Below the pieces are notes generated by a model. The model saw only the letters and a list, made by a program, of their open reading frames with translations, did no database searches and was not told the origin of the DNA. DNA of 64,000 bases. It comes from JAPPLB01 sp965206655. Its GTDB lineage: Bacteria > Acidobacteriota > Terriglobia > Bryobacterales > UBA6623. The position numbers and the translations under genes were made by a program. The DNA lies in contig CBDBKC010000033.1 of NCBI GenBank assembly GCA_965206655.1, positions 305,497-369,496 on the forward strand, in the 5' to 3' direction. Positions 34,742-42,254 of this stretch are shown here, piece by piece (position 1 is the stretch's first letter; each line of letters starts with the position of its first letter).

Positions 34742-35088
34742 AGGAATCCTCTGCACCCTGCGGCCATTCTGCCGGCCCAGGTGATTATAGCCGCTTACTC
34801 GATCCTCTTCCACTCGGGGAGCAGACGGTTCAGGGAAGGTTCTAAGTGCATTGGCATCAAGCGTTTGGTGGTTAAACAACAGTTCAAACGGAGTTCAAGC
34901 CCTGTCCATGGACTCATCGCCGCCCAGTGCCACAGACTCAGTCTGACGAATCCATCCGCATGCGCAAACCAGGGGCCAACCAGAGAAGATTCCGTCACGG
35001 CGGAGTTGCACTCCGGCGCCATGCCCCAGAAGGGGCGCAGCGGATTCGGAATCGTTAGATCAAACCCAATGTTATGTGGAGGATGACC
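34742..35088. other. Divergent intergenic region
   Basis: These 347 bases separate the CadC-like gene from the small secreted-protein gene. Apart from the ribosome sites at its two ends, I see no repeat, tRNA or convincing promoter pair. The first 138 bases are also open in frame with the CadC-like gene. Confidence 0.4.
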
Positions 35089-35697
35089 ATGAAACCAACT
35101 TACATTTCGAGAATGTTCGGCCGCCTACAAGCCGTTGTTTTGCTCTTCGGTTTGGCGGCCGCACCAAACCTGACGGCTCAAGAGGAGGCTGGGCCCGGAT
35201 GTTCGAATACGCTGCTGAAAGGCTGGTACGGCGGAGGTATGAAGGGATACGAGGTGCAGGCGCCGACCGGGGACGTAGGCAACTTTCCTACTTCCGGGGT
35301 CATTGCGTTCCATGCCGACGGGGAGGGAACGATCACGGAGTTTCGACGAGTGTCCACCATTCATGGGCCCGACCCGATCGGGTTTGTCGCGTTACCGGGG
35401 AACTTCGCTGATACCGCTGCATCGGCCATGCAGTATACGGTGGGCCCAAACTGCATTGGCAGGATGAGCTGGATAGATACAGTGCAGGGCCCAATTCGGC
35501 TACCATTCGTGCTCGTTAACGGAGGACGAGAGGGCTGGACGGTCCGCTCGGCCCCTCCCGGCGTGATCCTGATCACCTTCAAGCAAATGGAACCCCTTGA
35601 CCGCCAGATCCAGACTCGGGTAGACGAGATCAATGCATTGTTGCGAAAAATTGGATCGCGGCTTGGTTTGCCCCTTGATCTATCGGCGCCCCGGTAG
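35089..35697 (+). CDS. Secreted protein of unknown function
   Basis: This 202-residue protein has a start fixed by GGAGG six bases before the ATG at 35089 (upstream in-frame ATGs at 35074 and 35083 overlap that site). A signal peptide is clear (MFGRLQAVVLLFGLAAAPNL). The mature part is rich in glycine and beta-strand pattern (CSNTLLKGWYGGGMKGYEV, GVIAFHADGEGTITEFRRVS, YTVGPNCIGRMSWIDTVQGP) with two cysteines that could form a disulfide. It resembles other acidobacterial exported beta-sandwich proteins in layout only; I do not recognise the family. Confidence 0.6.
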   Translation: MKPTYISRMFGRLQAVVLLFGLAAAPNLTAQEEAGPGCSNTLLKGWYGGGMKGYEVQAPTGDVGNFPTSGVIAFHADGEGTITEFRRVSTIHGPDPIGFVALPGNFADTAASAMQYTVGPNCIGRMSWIDTVQGPIRLPFVLVNGGREGWTVRSAPPGVILITFKQMEPLDRQIQTRVDEINALLRKIGSRLGLPLDLSAPR

Positions 35698-35927
35698 TTT
35701 GGCGAAGCAAATCGCAAAGGCGGGTGATGCGCGCGGTCGAGGCCCGGGCACGGTACTCTCCATACCGGTTCTCGATCACGCGGATCCCGCCGGCTTGCCC
35801 GGTCTCGCCGGATTCGATCAGCAGGAACCTCTGAAAGTCGGGGAAGACTCTTGCTGCCCTTGCCGCCACATACCGACCGTTCAGCGGTACAATCACCAAA
35901 TCGCGGTACGGAAGGGGACGGATCCAC

Positions 35928-36212
35928 ATGGGCGATTGGAAGTACGCGCAGGCGCAGCCGTCGGACGAGTTGGCCCGGCTGGAACACTTTTCCATGCAGA
36001 AGGTCCAGGATGGCCAAAAGATAGAGTTTCGAATCACCGTCCGCGAAATCATTCCCAACGGCGACCGCACCATGCAGTTTCTCGCTCAGGCCGATAAGCA
36101 GACCAATCAGAAGACCGCGCCCTACACGCCGACCGGCTGGGGCAGCAGCCTCCTTGATGCACTCTCGGAATGCGTCAAGGCCGTTCACCGCTTCCCCTAC
36201 GAAGGCGATTGA
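35928..36212 (+). CDS. Small cytoplasmic protein of unknown function
   Basis: This 94-residue protein begins MGDWKYAQAQPSDELARLEH and has no signal or membrane segment. An alpha/beta pattern is visible (IEFRITVREIIPNGDRTMQF, WGSSLLDALSECVKAVHRF). The upstream purine stretch GGAAGGGGACGGA is a loose ribosome site. It is convergent with the methyltransferase gene, stops 9 bases apart. It has the composition of a real gene, but no family is recognised. Confidence 0.5.
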   Translation: MGDWKYAQAQPSDELARLEHFSMQKVQDGQKIEFRITVREIIPNGDRTMQFLAQADKQTNQKTAPYTPTGWGSSLLDALSECVKAVHRFPYEGD

Positions 36213-36221
36213 GAAACGGGC

Positions 36222-36830
36222 TTAAGGCCGGCAGTAGATGACTTTTGCCGGCGGTAGGTTGCGCCAAACCGTGCTCCTATGCACGGTGCCGAAGTACTCT
36301 CCAAGAAAGGCTCTCAGATCGAAGAATTCCACCTTCTTCGTACCATTGCCGTTCCTTTGACACCACCGCATCCCATGCAGGTATTGAAACTGCGTGAAGC
36401 CGCTTCTCTCATCAAGAAACGGTACCAGGCCCTGCATGATCTCGCGGCTCACGGCGTCCGGCATCATCCCTAGCCCCAACGACGACAGCACGGCGTCAAT
36501 CCGCGCATACCCCCGTCGGTGTAACTCGTTTCCCGCTGTCTCGGCGCCGGCCTCGATCACCTCCAGCCTGGGGTCGGTGATGTCTTCTCGCAGGTACTTC
36601 ACAAACCGCGGATTGATCTCAAACGCCAGCACCCGCGCATCCGCCGGGACGACGTCCAGCAACACCCGCGTCATAGCACCGGTGCCCGGCCCCAGTTCGA
36701 CCACAACCTTCGCATCCGATAACGGAAGCGGCGCCACCATAGCTTTTGCCAGAGAACGTGAACTGGGAACAACCGCCGCCGTCGCTTGGAAATCGGCGAG
36801 TGCCTGTTGAGCGAAAGTGGCGAGACTCAC
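36222..36830 (-). CDS. Class I SAM-dependent methyltransferase, phospholipid N-methyltransferase-like
   Basis: This 202-residue protein has SAM motif I in VVVELGPGTGAMTRVLLDVV (about residues 42-61), motif II in ARVLAFEINPRFVKYL, and motif IV in IDAVLSSLGLGMM. The overall pattern (N-terminal TAAVVPSSRSLAKAM, then ELGPGTGAMT) matches the PmtA-like group related to rRNA adenine dimethylases, which methylate phosphatidylethanolamine in some bacteria. The membrane-lipid role is inferred from similarity only. It is a single gene. Confidence 0.78.
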   Translation of the reverse strand: MSLATFAQQALADFQATAAVVPSSRSLAKAMVAPLPLSDAKVVVELGPGTGAMTRVLLDVVPADARVLAFEINPRFVKYLREDITDPRLEVIEAGAETAGNELHRRGYARIDAVLSSLGLGMMPDAVSREIMQGLVPFLDERSGFTQFQYLHGMRWCQRNGNGTKKVEFFDLRAFLGEYFGTVHRSTVWRNLPPAKVIYCRP

Positions 36831-36937
36831 AGAGCGCCCTCGCTGATGAACACAACTAAGACCATAAACGGAATGCCGCGATAAAACGAAGGTGAATCAT
36901 AACACAGCTTTGCGATGAAGGCTTCCCCACGAGCCGT

Positions 36938-37099
36938 TCACGGCTCGTCGTCGATCAGGCCTGTGATCAGCCGGGCCGAACGTTGCCGGCGGACGTACGA
37001 CCAAGCCCAATTCAGCATAACAACCACCCGGTTCCGAAACCCAATCAGGTAGAGAATATGCACAAACAGCCATAGTCTGCCTAACTGGATCGCGGTCGC
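36938..37099 (-). pseudogene. C-terminal remnant of type II NADH dehydrogenase
   Basis: The reverse-strand reading contains GRLWLFVHILYLIGFRNRVV then VMLNWAWSYVRRQRSARLIT and a stop at 36938. This is the characteristic membrane-anchoring tail of NDH-2 (WLFxHIxYLIGFRNRxxVxxxWAWxY). Only about 47 residues match, ending near QLG at about 37088. Upstream there is no FAD or NADH site, and the pyrE leader starts immediately, so the rest of the gene (about 400 residues) is gone. A deletion remnant is the simplest explanation. Confidence 0.75.
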
Positions 37100-37201
37100 G
37101 CAACAGCACGGCCTCACCCGAGTCGGGGCCGCTGTCGCGCAAAGAACGAACGCCTCGATTTATACTACAGACCCAAGATACAGCCCCTCACAGAAAGCAC
37201 C

Positions 37202-37750
37202 ATGACCGACCTCGAACAACTCAAAGAAATTCTCAAGAAGAACTCCGTCCGTCACGGCGAATTTGTGCTCGCCTCCGGTCAGAAGAGCAACGTCTACGTC
37301 GACGCCCGCTTGACGACTCTGCGTGCCGAAGCCATGCCGCTCATCGGACGCACCTTTCTCGCAAAGTTTCGCGAACGCGGTTGGCGTCCTCAGGCCGTCG
37401 GAGGCCTCACCATGGGGGCCGATCCCGTCGTGACGGCGATCGCCCGCGAATCGCTCGACCTTGACGAACCCATGAACGCTTTCTTGGTCCGCAAAGAATC
37501 CAAACAGCACGGTCGCCAAGGTCTCATCGTGGGCGTCGATCAGACCGAAGGTCTCGACGTCGTGATCGTTGACGACGTTTTCACAACAGGCGGCTCCACG
37601 ATCACGGCCATCGAACGGGCCCGCGAGGCGGGGATGAATGTCCTTGGCGCGGTCTGCCTGGTGGACCGCGAGCAGGGCGGCCGCGCAAACATCGAAGCGA
37701 TCGATTGCCCCTTCGACCGCATCCTCGTCATGAACGACCTATTAGACTGA
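37202..37750 (+). CDS. pyrE: Orotate phosphoribosyltransferase
   Basis: PyrE joins orotate to PRPP giving OMP in pyrimidine synthesis, the step just before PyrF. The 182-residue protein carries the PRPP-binding motif VVIVDDVFTTGGS (residues 120-132) and the N-terminal HGEFVLASGQKSNVYVDAR of the family. The flexible-loop residues fit in VRKESKQHGRQGLIVG. The length is normal. The start codon follows CAGAAAGCACC, a weak ribosome site. It is monocistronic as seen here. Confidence 0.95.
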   Translation: MTDLEQLKEILKKNSVRHGEFVLASGQKSNVYVDARLTTLRAEAMPLIGRTFLAKFRERGWRPQAVGGLTMGADPVVTAIARESLDLDEPMNAFLVRKESKQHGRQGLIVGVDQTEGLDVVIVDDVFTTGGSTITAIERAREAGMNVLGAVCLVDREQGGRANIEAIDCPFDRILVMNDLLD

Positions 37751-37868
37751 AAATGTAGTGCCCGCGGCTCCCTGGCGGTCGAAACATGGCACCGCGTCCC
37801 TTCAGGACTCGTAGGATTCAGCGTCCATTTCGGCATTCCAAAGTGAAGAGTATGGGAGCTAAGAAACG

Positions 37869-38846
37869 TCACAGACCCATCAAGCGCTCGAGGTTCTTAT
37901 GAGCCACCATCTCTCGGGTCTCGTCGCTGAGTTGTGACAGGAAATCCCTTACAGCTTCGCCCTTCGATCGCTCCCGTTGCAGGTCGTGAAGACTGGCGTC
38001 CGTACCGATCAGGAACCGGTCCGGGTTTTCCTCAATCAGTCGCAGCCAACGTGGCCAGACTGCAACACCGTCTTTCAGGAGGGTGTAATCGGGTGAGCGC
38101 GGATGCACTTTCCAGGTGCGCGCACTCAGTTCATAAAGCAAGTTTGGATGCTCGGCGATCATGCGCTGAGCGATGTAGTAGGGCGTGTATCCACCGTGGG
38201 CCCAGATGACGGTTACCGCGGGATAGGCGCGCAACAACTGCTCAAACTCCCGGATGCGCGTGATCTCGCAATGGATGTTGATCGGTACATCATACTCTCG
38301 GGCGAGAGCCATCATCCCCCGCATTAAAGGGTGAAGCGGACTGTAGTCGGCTTCCGGAAAACCGCGTCCCGGGAAGTGCGTAACGGATATCTCCCCGATG
38401 CCCCGCACCGTTCCTTCCTTCAGATGGCTCTCCAGGACTTTGAGGAGGCCCGTGTCTTCGGCGTCCCAATACTTCCTGTAGCTCGATCGCTCCGGCGAGA
38501 TCGAGGCGAAGGGGATGAAACGGTCCGGATGCTCCCGTGCCCACGTAACGAGCTTGTCGTTGGTGCTGTTCCTGCCCCAGAACACAATCGCCCGGCGGCT
38601 TCCCGACTCCTTCATCAGGCGCAACTGCATCTCCGGGTCGTTGAGATGGACATGCGCATCGCTGAAGGTGATGGAAGTCGGTGTTAGGGGCTCCGATATG
38701 CCTGCGGTCTTGCTTGTCACGCGAAGGCGGGCTTTCCGAGTCTTCTGTTGCGCTTGGGCCGACAAGGGTGCGTCGGGCGTGAGCCAAAACAAGCACAGCA
38801 TGGCAGCGAGTGTTGCGAGAAGGGCCCTGTAGCGCATTAGCTTCAT
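37869..38846 (-). CDS. Exported amidohydrolase (amidohydrolase-2 type)
   Basis: This 325-residue protein has a signal peptide (RALLATLAAMLCLFWLTPDA) and a metal-dependent TIM-barrel amidohydrolase domain: FSDAHVHLNDPEMQL (H-x-H metal ligands), VRGIGEISVTHFPG, YDVPINIHCEIT (His), VTVIWAHGGYTPYY (His) and FLIGTDASLHDLQRE (Asp). The family includes decarboxylases and lactonases; the reaction here is unknown. The ATG at 38846 is used; one three codons later (38837) is an alternative, and no ribosome site distinguishes them. Confidence 0.82.
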   Translation of the reverse strand: MKLMRYRALLATLAAMLCLFWLTPDAPLSAQAQQKTRKARLRVTSKTAGISEPLTPTSITFSDAHVHLNDPEMQLRLMKESGSRRAIVFWGRNSTNDKLVTWAREHPDRFIPFASISPERSSYRKYWDAEDTGLLKVLESHLKEGTVRGIGEISVTHFPGRGFPEADYSPLHPLMRGMMALAREYDVPINIHCEITRIREFEQLLRAYPAVTVIWAHGGYTPYYIAQRMIAEHPNLLYELSARTWKVHPRSPDYTLLKDGVAVWPRWLRLIEENPDRFLIGTDASLHDLQRERSKGEAVRDFLSQLSDETREMVAHKNLERLMGL

Positions 38847-38917
38847 CAGACAATCGAGGAGTGTTGGCGCGAGGCCGTGAAAATCACTACGATCTTGGCC
38901 GTCCCGCAAAAGTCAGC

Positions 38918-39481
38918 CTATTTGTCTCCCTGAGGCGACTCAACAGCTTTGCGCCGCATTTCGCGCTGTAGCGCCTCCGCTCGCTTCTGAATGACTACTG
39001 CCCGCTTCTGAATGACTACTGCCCGCTTCTGTGCGGCTTCCGCGGTGCGCTTCAGTTCGCGTATCTGTCTCGGACTGGGGAGCCCACCGGCGTAACGCAG
39101 TCCCCTCGCTTGATCGAGTTGCTCATCTGTGAGCACCTTTCGCAAAGCAATCAGCATCGAAACCTGCGTCCTCTTGATGTCCGCCTCCACCTCCAGGACC
39201 TTATTCAATTGCTCGATCACGGGTCCCTCACTGACGTTACGGTCTTCAAGTAAGTTGGAAAGAACCTCCATCTCCGCCTGAATATCCCACTGCAGCTCGG
39301 TGAACTTGATCTGCGCGTTTCGCACCTGCTCCTTGATCTCTTCGCGCTGAGCCGGCGTAATGCCGAGCTCGCTCTGGTGCTTCATCAGTAGTTCCGGTGG
39401 GACGAAATGGTCTTCCAGCGGGTCATCCTGGGCATGCGCGATCAGAGAGGCGCTAAACAGAATCAATAGCAGACGTTTCAT
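38918..39481 (-). CDS. Spy/CpxP-like periplasmic protein
   Basis: This 187-residue protein has a signal peptide (MKRLLLILFSASLIAHA) and a long helical body (LGITPAQREEIKEQVRNAQI, ADIKRTQVSMLIALRKVLTD) as in periplasmic Spy/CpxP/CnrR-type metal or stress sensors, which have LTxxQ-type segments. VLTDEQLDQARGL fits that motif. The C-terminal tail has a near-perfect heptad duplication, QKRAVVI twice then QKRAEAL, encoded by a 21-base tandem repeat. The ATG at 39481 overlaps the stop of the upstream membrane-protein gene (ATGA) and has GGAGAC before it. It is third in an operon with a sigma factor. Confidence 0.78.
   Translation of the reverse strand: MKRLLLILFSASLIAHAQDDPLEDHFVPPELLMKHQSELGITPAQREEIKEQVRNAQIKFTELQWDIQAEMEVLSNLLEDRNVSEGPVIEQLNKVLEVEADIKRTQVSMLIALRKVLTDEQLDQARGLRYAGGLPSPRQIRELKRTAEAAQKRAVVIQKRAVVIQKRAEALQREMRRKAVESPQGDK
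38982..39023. repeat. 21-base tandem repeat, two copies
   Basis: Two identical 21-base units (38982-39002 and 39003-39023; each begins CGCTTCTGAATGACT) are followed by a partial third from 39024. They lie inside the Spy-like gene, keep frame and encode seven residues each. Confidence 0.95.
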
Positions 39482-39783
39482 GGAGTCTCCTCTTCGTAAC
39501 TGGGCCCCAGGCTCGGCAGACCGCGCCAGAGGGCTTCGTCGGTGGTTTGTAGTAGGAAAGCCGTCGGCGAACGCCATTCGGTAATCGAAACGGCGGGCGC
39601 CGGCGGCTCGGATACGGAGAACGTCGCGAAAGCCGCGGCGGCAAGTAAGGCTACCGCCGCGCAAGCTCTCACGATATCCGATCCTCGGCGTCCGGCGACC
39701 AGTGGGGCAAAAGCGGGCGCAGCGGCACTCTCTTCACGGCGCACCTGCCCGAACAGATCCCGCAACTGAGAGTCGCCGTTCAT
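39478..39783 (-). CDS. Small single-span membrane protein, anti-sigma-like
   Basis: This 101-residue protein has a cytoplasmic N-terminus (MNGDSQLRDLFGQVRREESA), one membrane helix (IVRACAAVALLAAAAFATFS, about residues 37-56) and a short periplasmic tail. It overlaps the sigma-factor gene upstream and the Spy-like gene downstream, both by four bases. Sigma factor, single-span protein and Spy-like periplasmic protein is the typical order of an ECF sigma / anti-sigma / sensor set, so I infer an anti-sigma role; no zinc-binding motif is present. Confidence 0.65.
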   Translation of the reverse strand: MNGDSQLRDLFGQVRREESAAAPAFAPLVAGRRGSDIVRACAAVALLAAAAFATFSVSEPPAPAVSITEWRSPTAFLLQTTDEALWRGLPSLGPSYEEETP

Positions 39784-40280
39784 CGCAATACTCCACTGAG
39801 CAGGTGACGCAGGCGCGCCTTGCCGCGCTCATAGTGCGTTCGCGCGGAACCCAACGAGACGTCCATCACTCGTGCCGCCTCCTCGATCGTCATGTGCTGA
39901 TAGAAGGTCAAGTGGAGTACCTCCTGTTGGCGCTCACTGAGCTCTGTCATCGCCTTCCGAAGGGACCCGGTTTCCTCGTCGCCGGCAAAGTCAGCTTGCG
40001 ACCCGGTCGAGGGTCTTTGAGCGGCCCAGCCCGATTCCCGCAGTAGCCTCCGCCACCAAGAGCGGCGCTGATCCGCCGCTGTATTCCGGATGACGCCAAA
40101 GAGCCAAGTTCGAAACGATGAGTCTCCACGAAAGCGCGCCTTCCCGCCGAGGATCTTGAGATACGCGGTCTGCAGCACATCTTCGGCGTAGTCGGCGTTG
40201 CGGCTGCAACAATGCAGAGCCTATCCGTAAGCCGCCGGATGGTGCTCCTCAAGCTGCGACCGAAGTTCCGCCTCTTCCAT
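39780..40280 (-). pseudogene. ECF sigma factor with in-frame stop codon
   Basis: Read from the ATG at 40280 the frame gives MEEAELRSQLEEHHPAAYG, then TAG at 40221-40223, then ALHCCSRNADYAEDVLQTAY and onward. Region 2 (AYLKILGGKARFRGDSSFRT, WLFGVIRNTAADQRR) and region 4 (LSERQQEVLHLTFYQHMTIE, EAARVMDVSLGSARTHYERG) are intact. Family members have tryptophan here (GWALxCC), so TGG to TAG at codon 20 is the likely change. A GTG at 40178 could restart translation, but that product would lack the start of region 2. With readthrough the length (166) is normal. Its two operon partners are intact. Confidence 0.8.
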
Positions 40281-40626
40281 GGCGCGGCGTCCGTCAGCCG
40301 CTATTCTCGGTCATGAGTCGTAGCGGGCACTGTCTCATATGACACGATTGGCTCAAAAAAAGGTCCAAACCGTCCGAACCCCAAACCACAGCGGCTCTGG
40401 AGGAGGCGGTCACAGCGAATGTCGTACTTTATTTCCTTGTTTATCAACAACTTCGTTTCTGGTAGCTGCTCCAGCCGACCCACTTCGGTGTATAAGAGTA
40501 CCCAGAGGGAGGTGGCACAAAAAGCGGCCTTAAGTGTGCCATTTTGTGCCAACCATGCGCCGCACCTAAAACGTTAAGAAAGAGGAAAGCCCGAAGTGAG
40601 CAACTGACACGAAACGAGTTGACGAA
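40281..40626. other. Intergenic region upstream of the sigma-factor operon
   Basis: These 346 bases lie between the sigma gene start and the stop of the desaturase-like gene. The only structure I see is the inverted repeat at 40514-40550. The region probably holds the promoter of the sigma operon, but no clear -35/-10 pair is recognised. Confidence 0.45.
40514..40550. promoter_or_regulatory. Inverted repeat GGCACAAAA / TTTTGTGCC
   Basis: Nine-base perfect arms (40514-40522 and 40542-40550) are separated by 19 bases. The partial copy GTGTGCC (40534-40540) lies in the spacer. It could be an operator or an RNA hairpin. It lies about 235 bases upstream of the sigma-factor start and past the 3' end of the desaturase-like gene. 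Confidence 0.4.
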
Positions 40627-42234
40627 TCACCCCTCAAGATGGGCCAAGCGCCGCTCCACCGGCTCCGGCATCCAGTTCGCATCAACTCCGTGATCCCCCA
40701 GAATCACCTGCGCTGCGTTGTATCCGGGGAGCCCCGTGATGTTGCCGCCGGGGTGGCAGCACGAGCCGCAAAGGTATAGCCCGCTGACGTGCCCGCGGTA
40801 ATGGCCCGCGCCCGGGAAAGGCCGGTCGTAGCCGACCTGGCCGCCGGTGAATGCCCCCACATGCAAGTCACCTTCGCGCATATTAGGCAAAGAGCGTTCC
40901 GTATCGAGCGCGCTGCGGACGAAAGAGTCCTCGATAGAATCCTTCAGATTCGGAGCGTACTCATTCCAAATGTCGATCATCCGCGCTCCGTGACGTTCCT
41001 TCTCGCGGTCCCAATTCAGCGGGTCGCCGTGCAGCCGGTAGGGCAGCTTCTCCCACATGAAAGCGACGTGCTTGCCGTCGGGCGCTTGCGACGGATCGAA
41101 GGCAGTTGGCGTCGCCCCCCACATCACGGTCGGAGGAATTGTTCCCGCCTCATGGTGACGCACGATCTCGGGAAACGCCGAAGAGTCTTCCAAGCCGAGA
41201 ATGACCATCAGCGCATCCGACAGCACCGGATTGCTCTCAGCCGCCCGATAAACAGGGGCCTCGCTGAGAGCTACATTTAGCGCGAACAGCGGCGCCAGCA
41301 AGTTGTACTCAAAGCTCGCCGCGCGGTCCCGCCATTCCTTTGGCACAAGCCCTTCGTCGAATAGATCCAGAAATGTCTGCTGCGGGTTAAGCCCCGAAGC
41401 CACGAAGTGGCGGGCCCGAATGAAATCGCCCTCCGTTGTCACGATGCCGGCCGCGCGTCCGTTCTCAACCACGATCCGTTGCGGTGTCGTATCCAGACGG
41501 ATCTCGCCGCCATGCTCCACCACCGCCGAAACCAACGCCCGGGCCAGGTTGATTGACCCGCCCCGGCACATCTGCGCTCGTCCCTTGGCGGCCAGCAGCG
41601 CCGGGATGTGGTGACCAAATCCGGGGCAGCGCAGGTCTACCTCGCGCAGGCCGTTGAAGAACAGCAGTGCGCCCTGAATCACCGGGCTCTCAAATTCGCG
41701 CTGTACGAATTCCAGTGGCGACAAAGCGCTGACTTCCAGCAGCAGTCGGCCGTCGGAGGTCTTCTCAAGAAGCTCTTTACGGCGTTCCCGCGGAATCGGT
41801 GGTCCTTGACTCTCGGGTCCGAGAATCCGCGCAAGAATCGGCTCGAAGGTATCGCGCCAGCGCCGCAACGTGTCGCCATCCTTGGCGCTAAACTCACGAA
41901 ACGACTCGACGGTCTTGTCGATATCGGCCCACCATTCGAGCGTTCGCCCGTCCTTGAGCACCATGGCGACGTTCAGGTCCGGCTCGATGTACTCCGCGCC
42001 CCTGCGTTCGAGTTCCAGATCGCGGTACCACGGCAGGCCCGTTACATTGCGGTGAAAGAACGAGTGTGTGTTGTGCAGGAAACCCGGGAGCCGCGGATTC
42101 TCGACGGTCACAAGCCCACCCCCGGCCTCCGAGCCACGTTCGATGCTCAGAGTCTTGAGGCCGGCCTTACCGAGATACGCCTGCAGGATCAGGGCATTGT
42201 GGCCCGTCCCCAGGATGATGCCGTCGTATTCCAC
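40627..42234 (-). CDS. Phytoene desaturase-like FAD oxidoreductase
   Basis: This 535-residue flavoprotein of the phytoene dehydrogenase / carotenoid isomerase superfamily has an N-terminal dinucleotide fold (YDGIILGTGHNALILQAYLG) followed by the acidic residue of SIERGSEAGGG, and the family's C-terminal FAD motif (HVSGLYLCGSCCHPGGNITG, LPGYNAAQVILGD). The middle resembles the PYROXD2-like group rather than true carotenoid desaturases, and no other carotenoid genes are nearby, so the substrate is unknown. The MFS gene lies 20 bases upstream on the same strand, suggesting a two-gene operon. Confidence 0.85.
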   Translation of the reverse strand: MEYDGIILGTGHNALILQAYLGKAGLKTLSIERGSEAGGGLVTVENPRLPGFLHNTHSFFHRNVTGLPWYRDLELERRGAEYIEPDLNVAMVLKDGRTLEWWADIDKTVESFREFSAKDGDTLRRWRDTFEPILARILGPESQGPPIPRERRKELLEKTSDGRLLLEVSALSPLEFVQREFESPVIQGALLFFNGLREVDLRCPGFGHHIPALLAAKGRAQMCRGGSINLARALVSAVVEHGGEIRLDTTPQRIVVENGRAAGIVTTEGDFIRARHFVASGLNPQQTFLDLFDEGLVPKEWRDRAASFEYNLLAPLFALNVALSEAPVYRAAESNPVLSDALMVILGLEDSSAFPEIVRHHEAGTIPPTVMWGATPTAFDPSQAPDGKHVAFMWEKLPYRLHGDPLNWDREKERHGARMIDIWNEYAPNLKDSIEDSFVRSALDTERSLPNMREGDLHVGAFTGGQVGYDRPFPGAGHYRGHVSGLYLCGSCCHPGGNITGLPGYNAAQVILGDHGVDANWMPEPVERRLAHLEG

Positions 42235-42254
42235 CTTGACGCCGCCGCGACGTG

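Noticed and set aside
36897..37142. Reverse open frame of 81 codons next to pyrE
   Set aside because: The recognisable NDH-2 tail is in another frame of the same strand; this frame encodes nothing recognisable.
40301..40552. Reverse open frame of 83 codons in the gap upstream of the sigma operon
   Set aside because: No ribosome site, no domain-like pattern, and it spans the inverted repeat; treated as intergenic.
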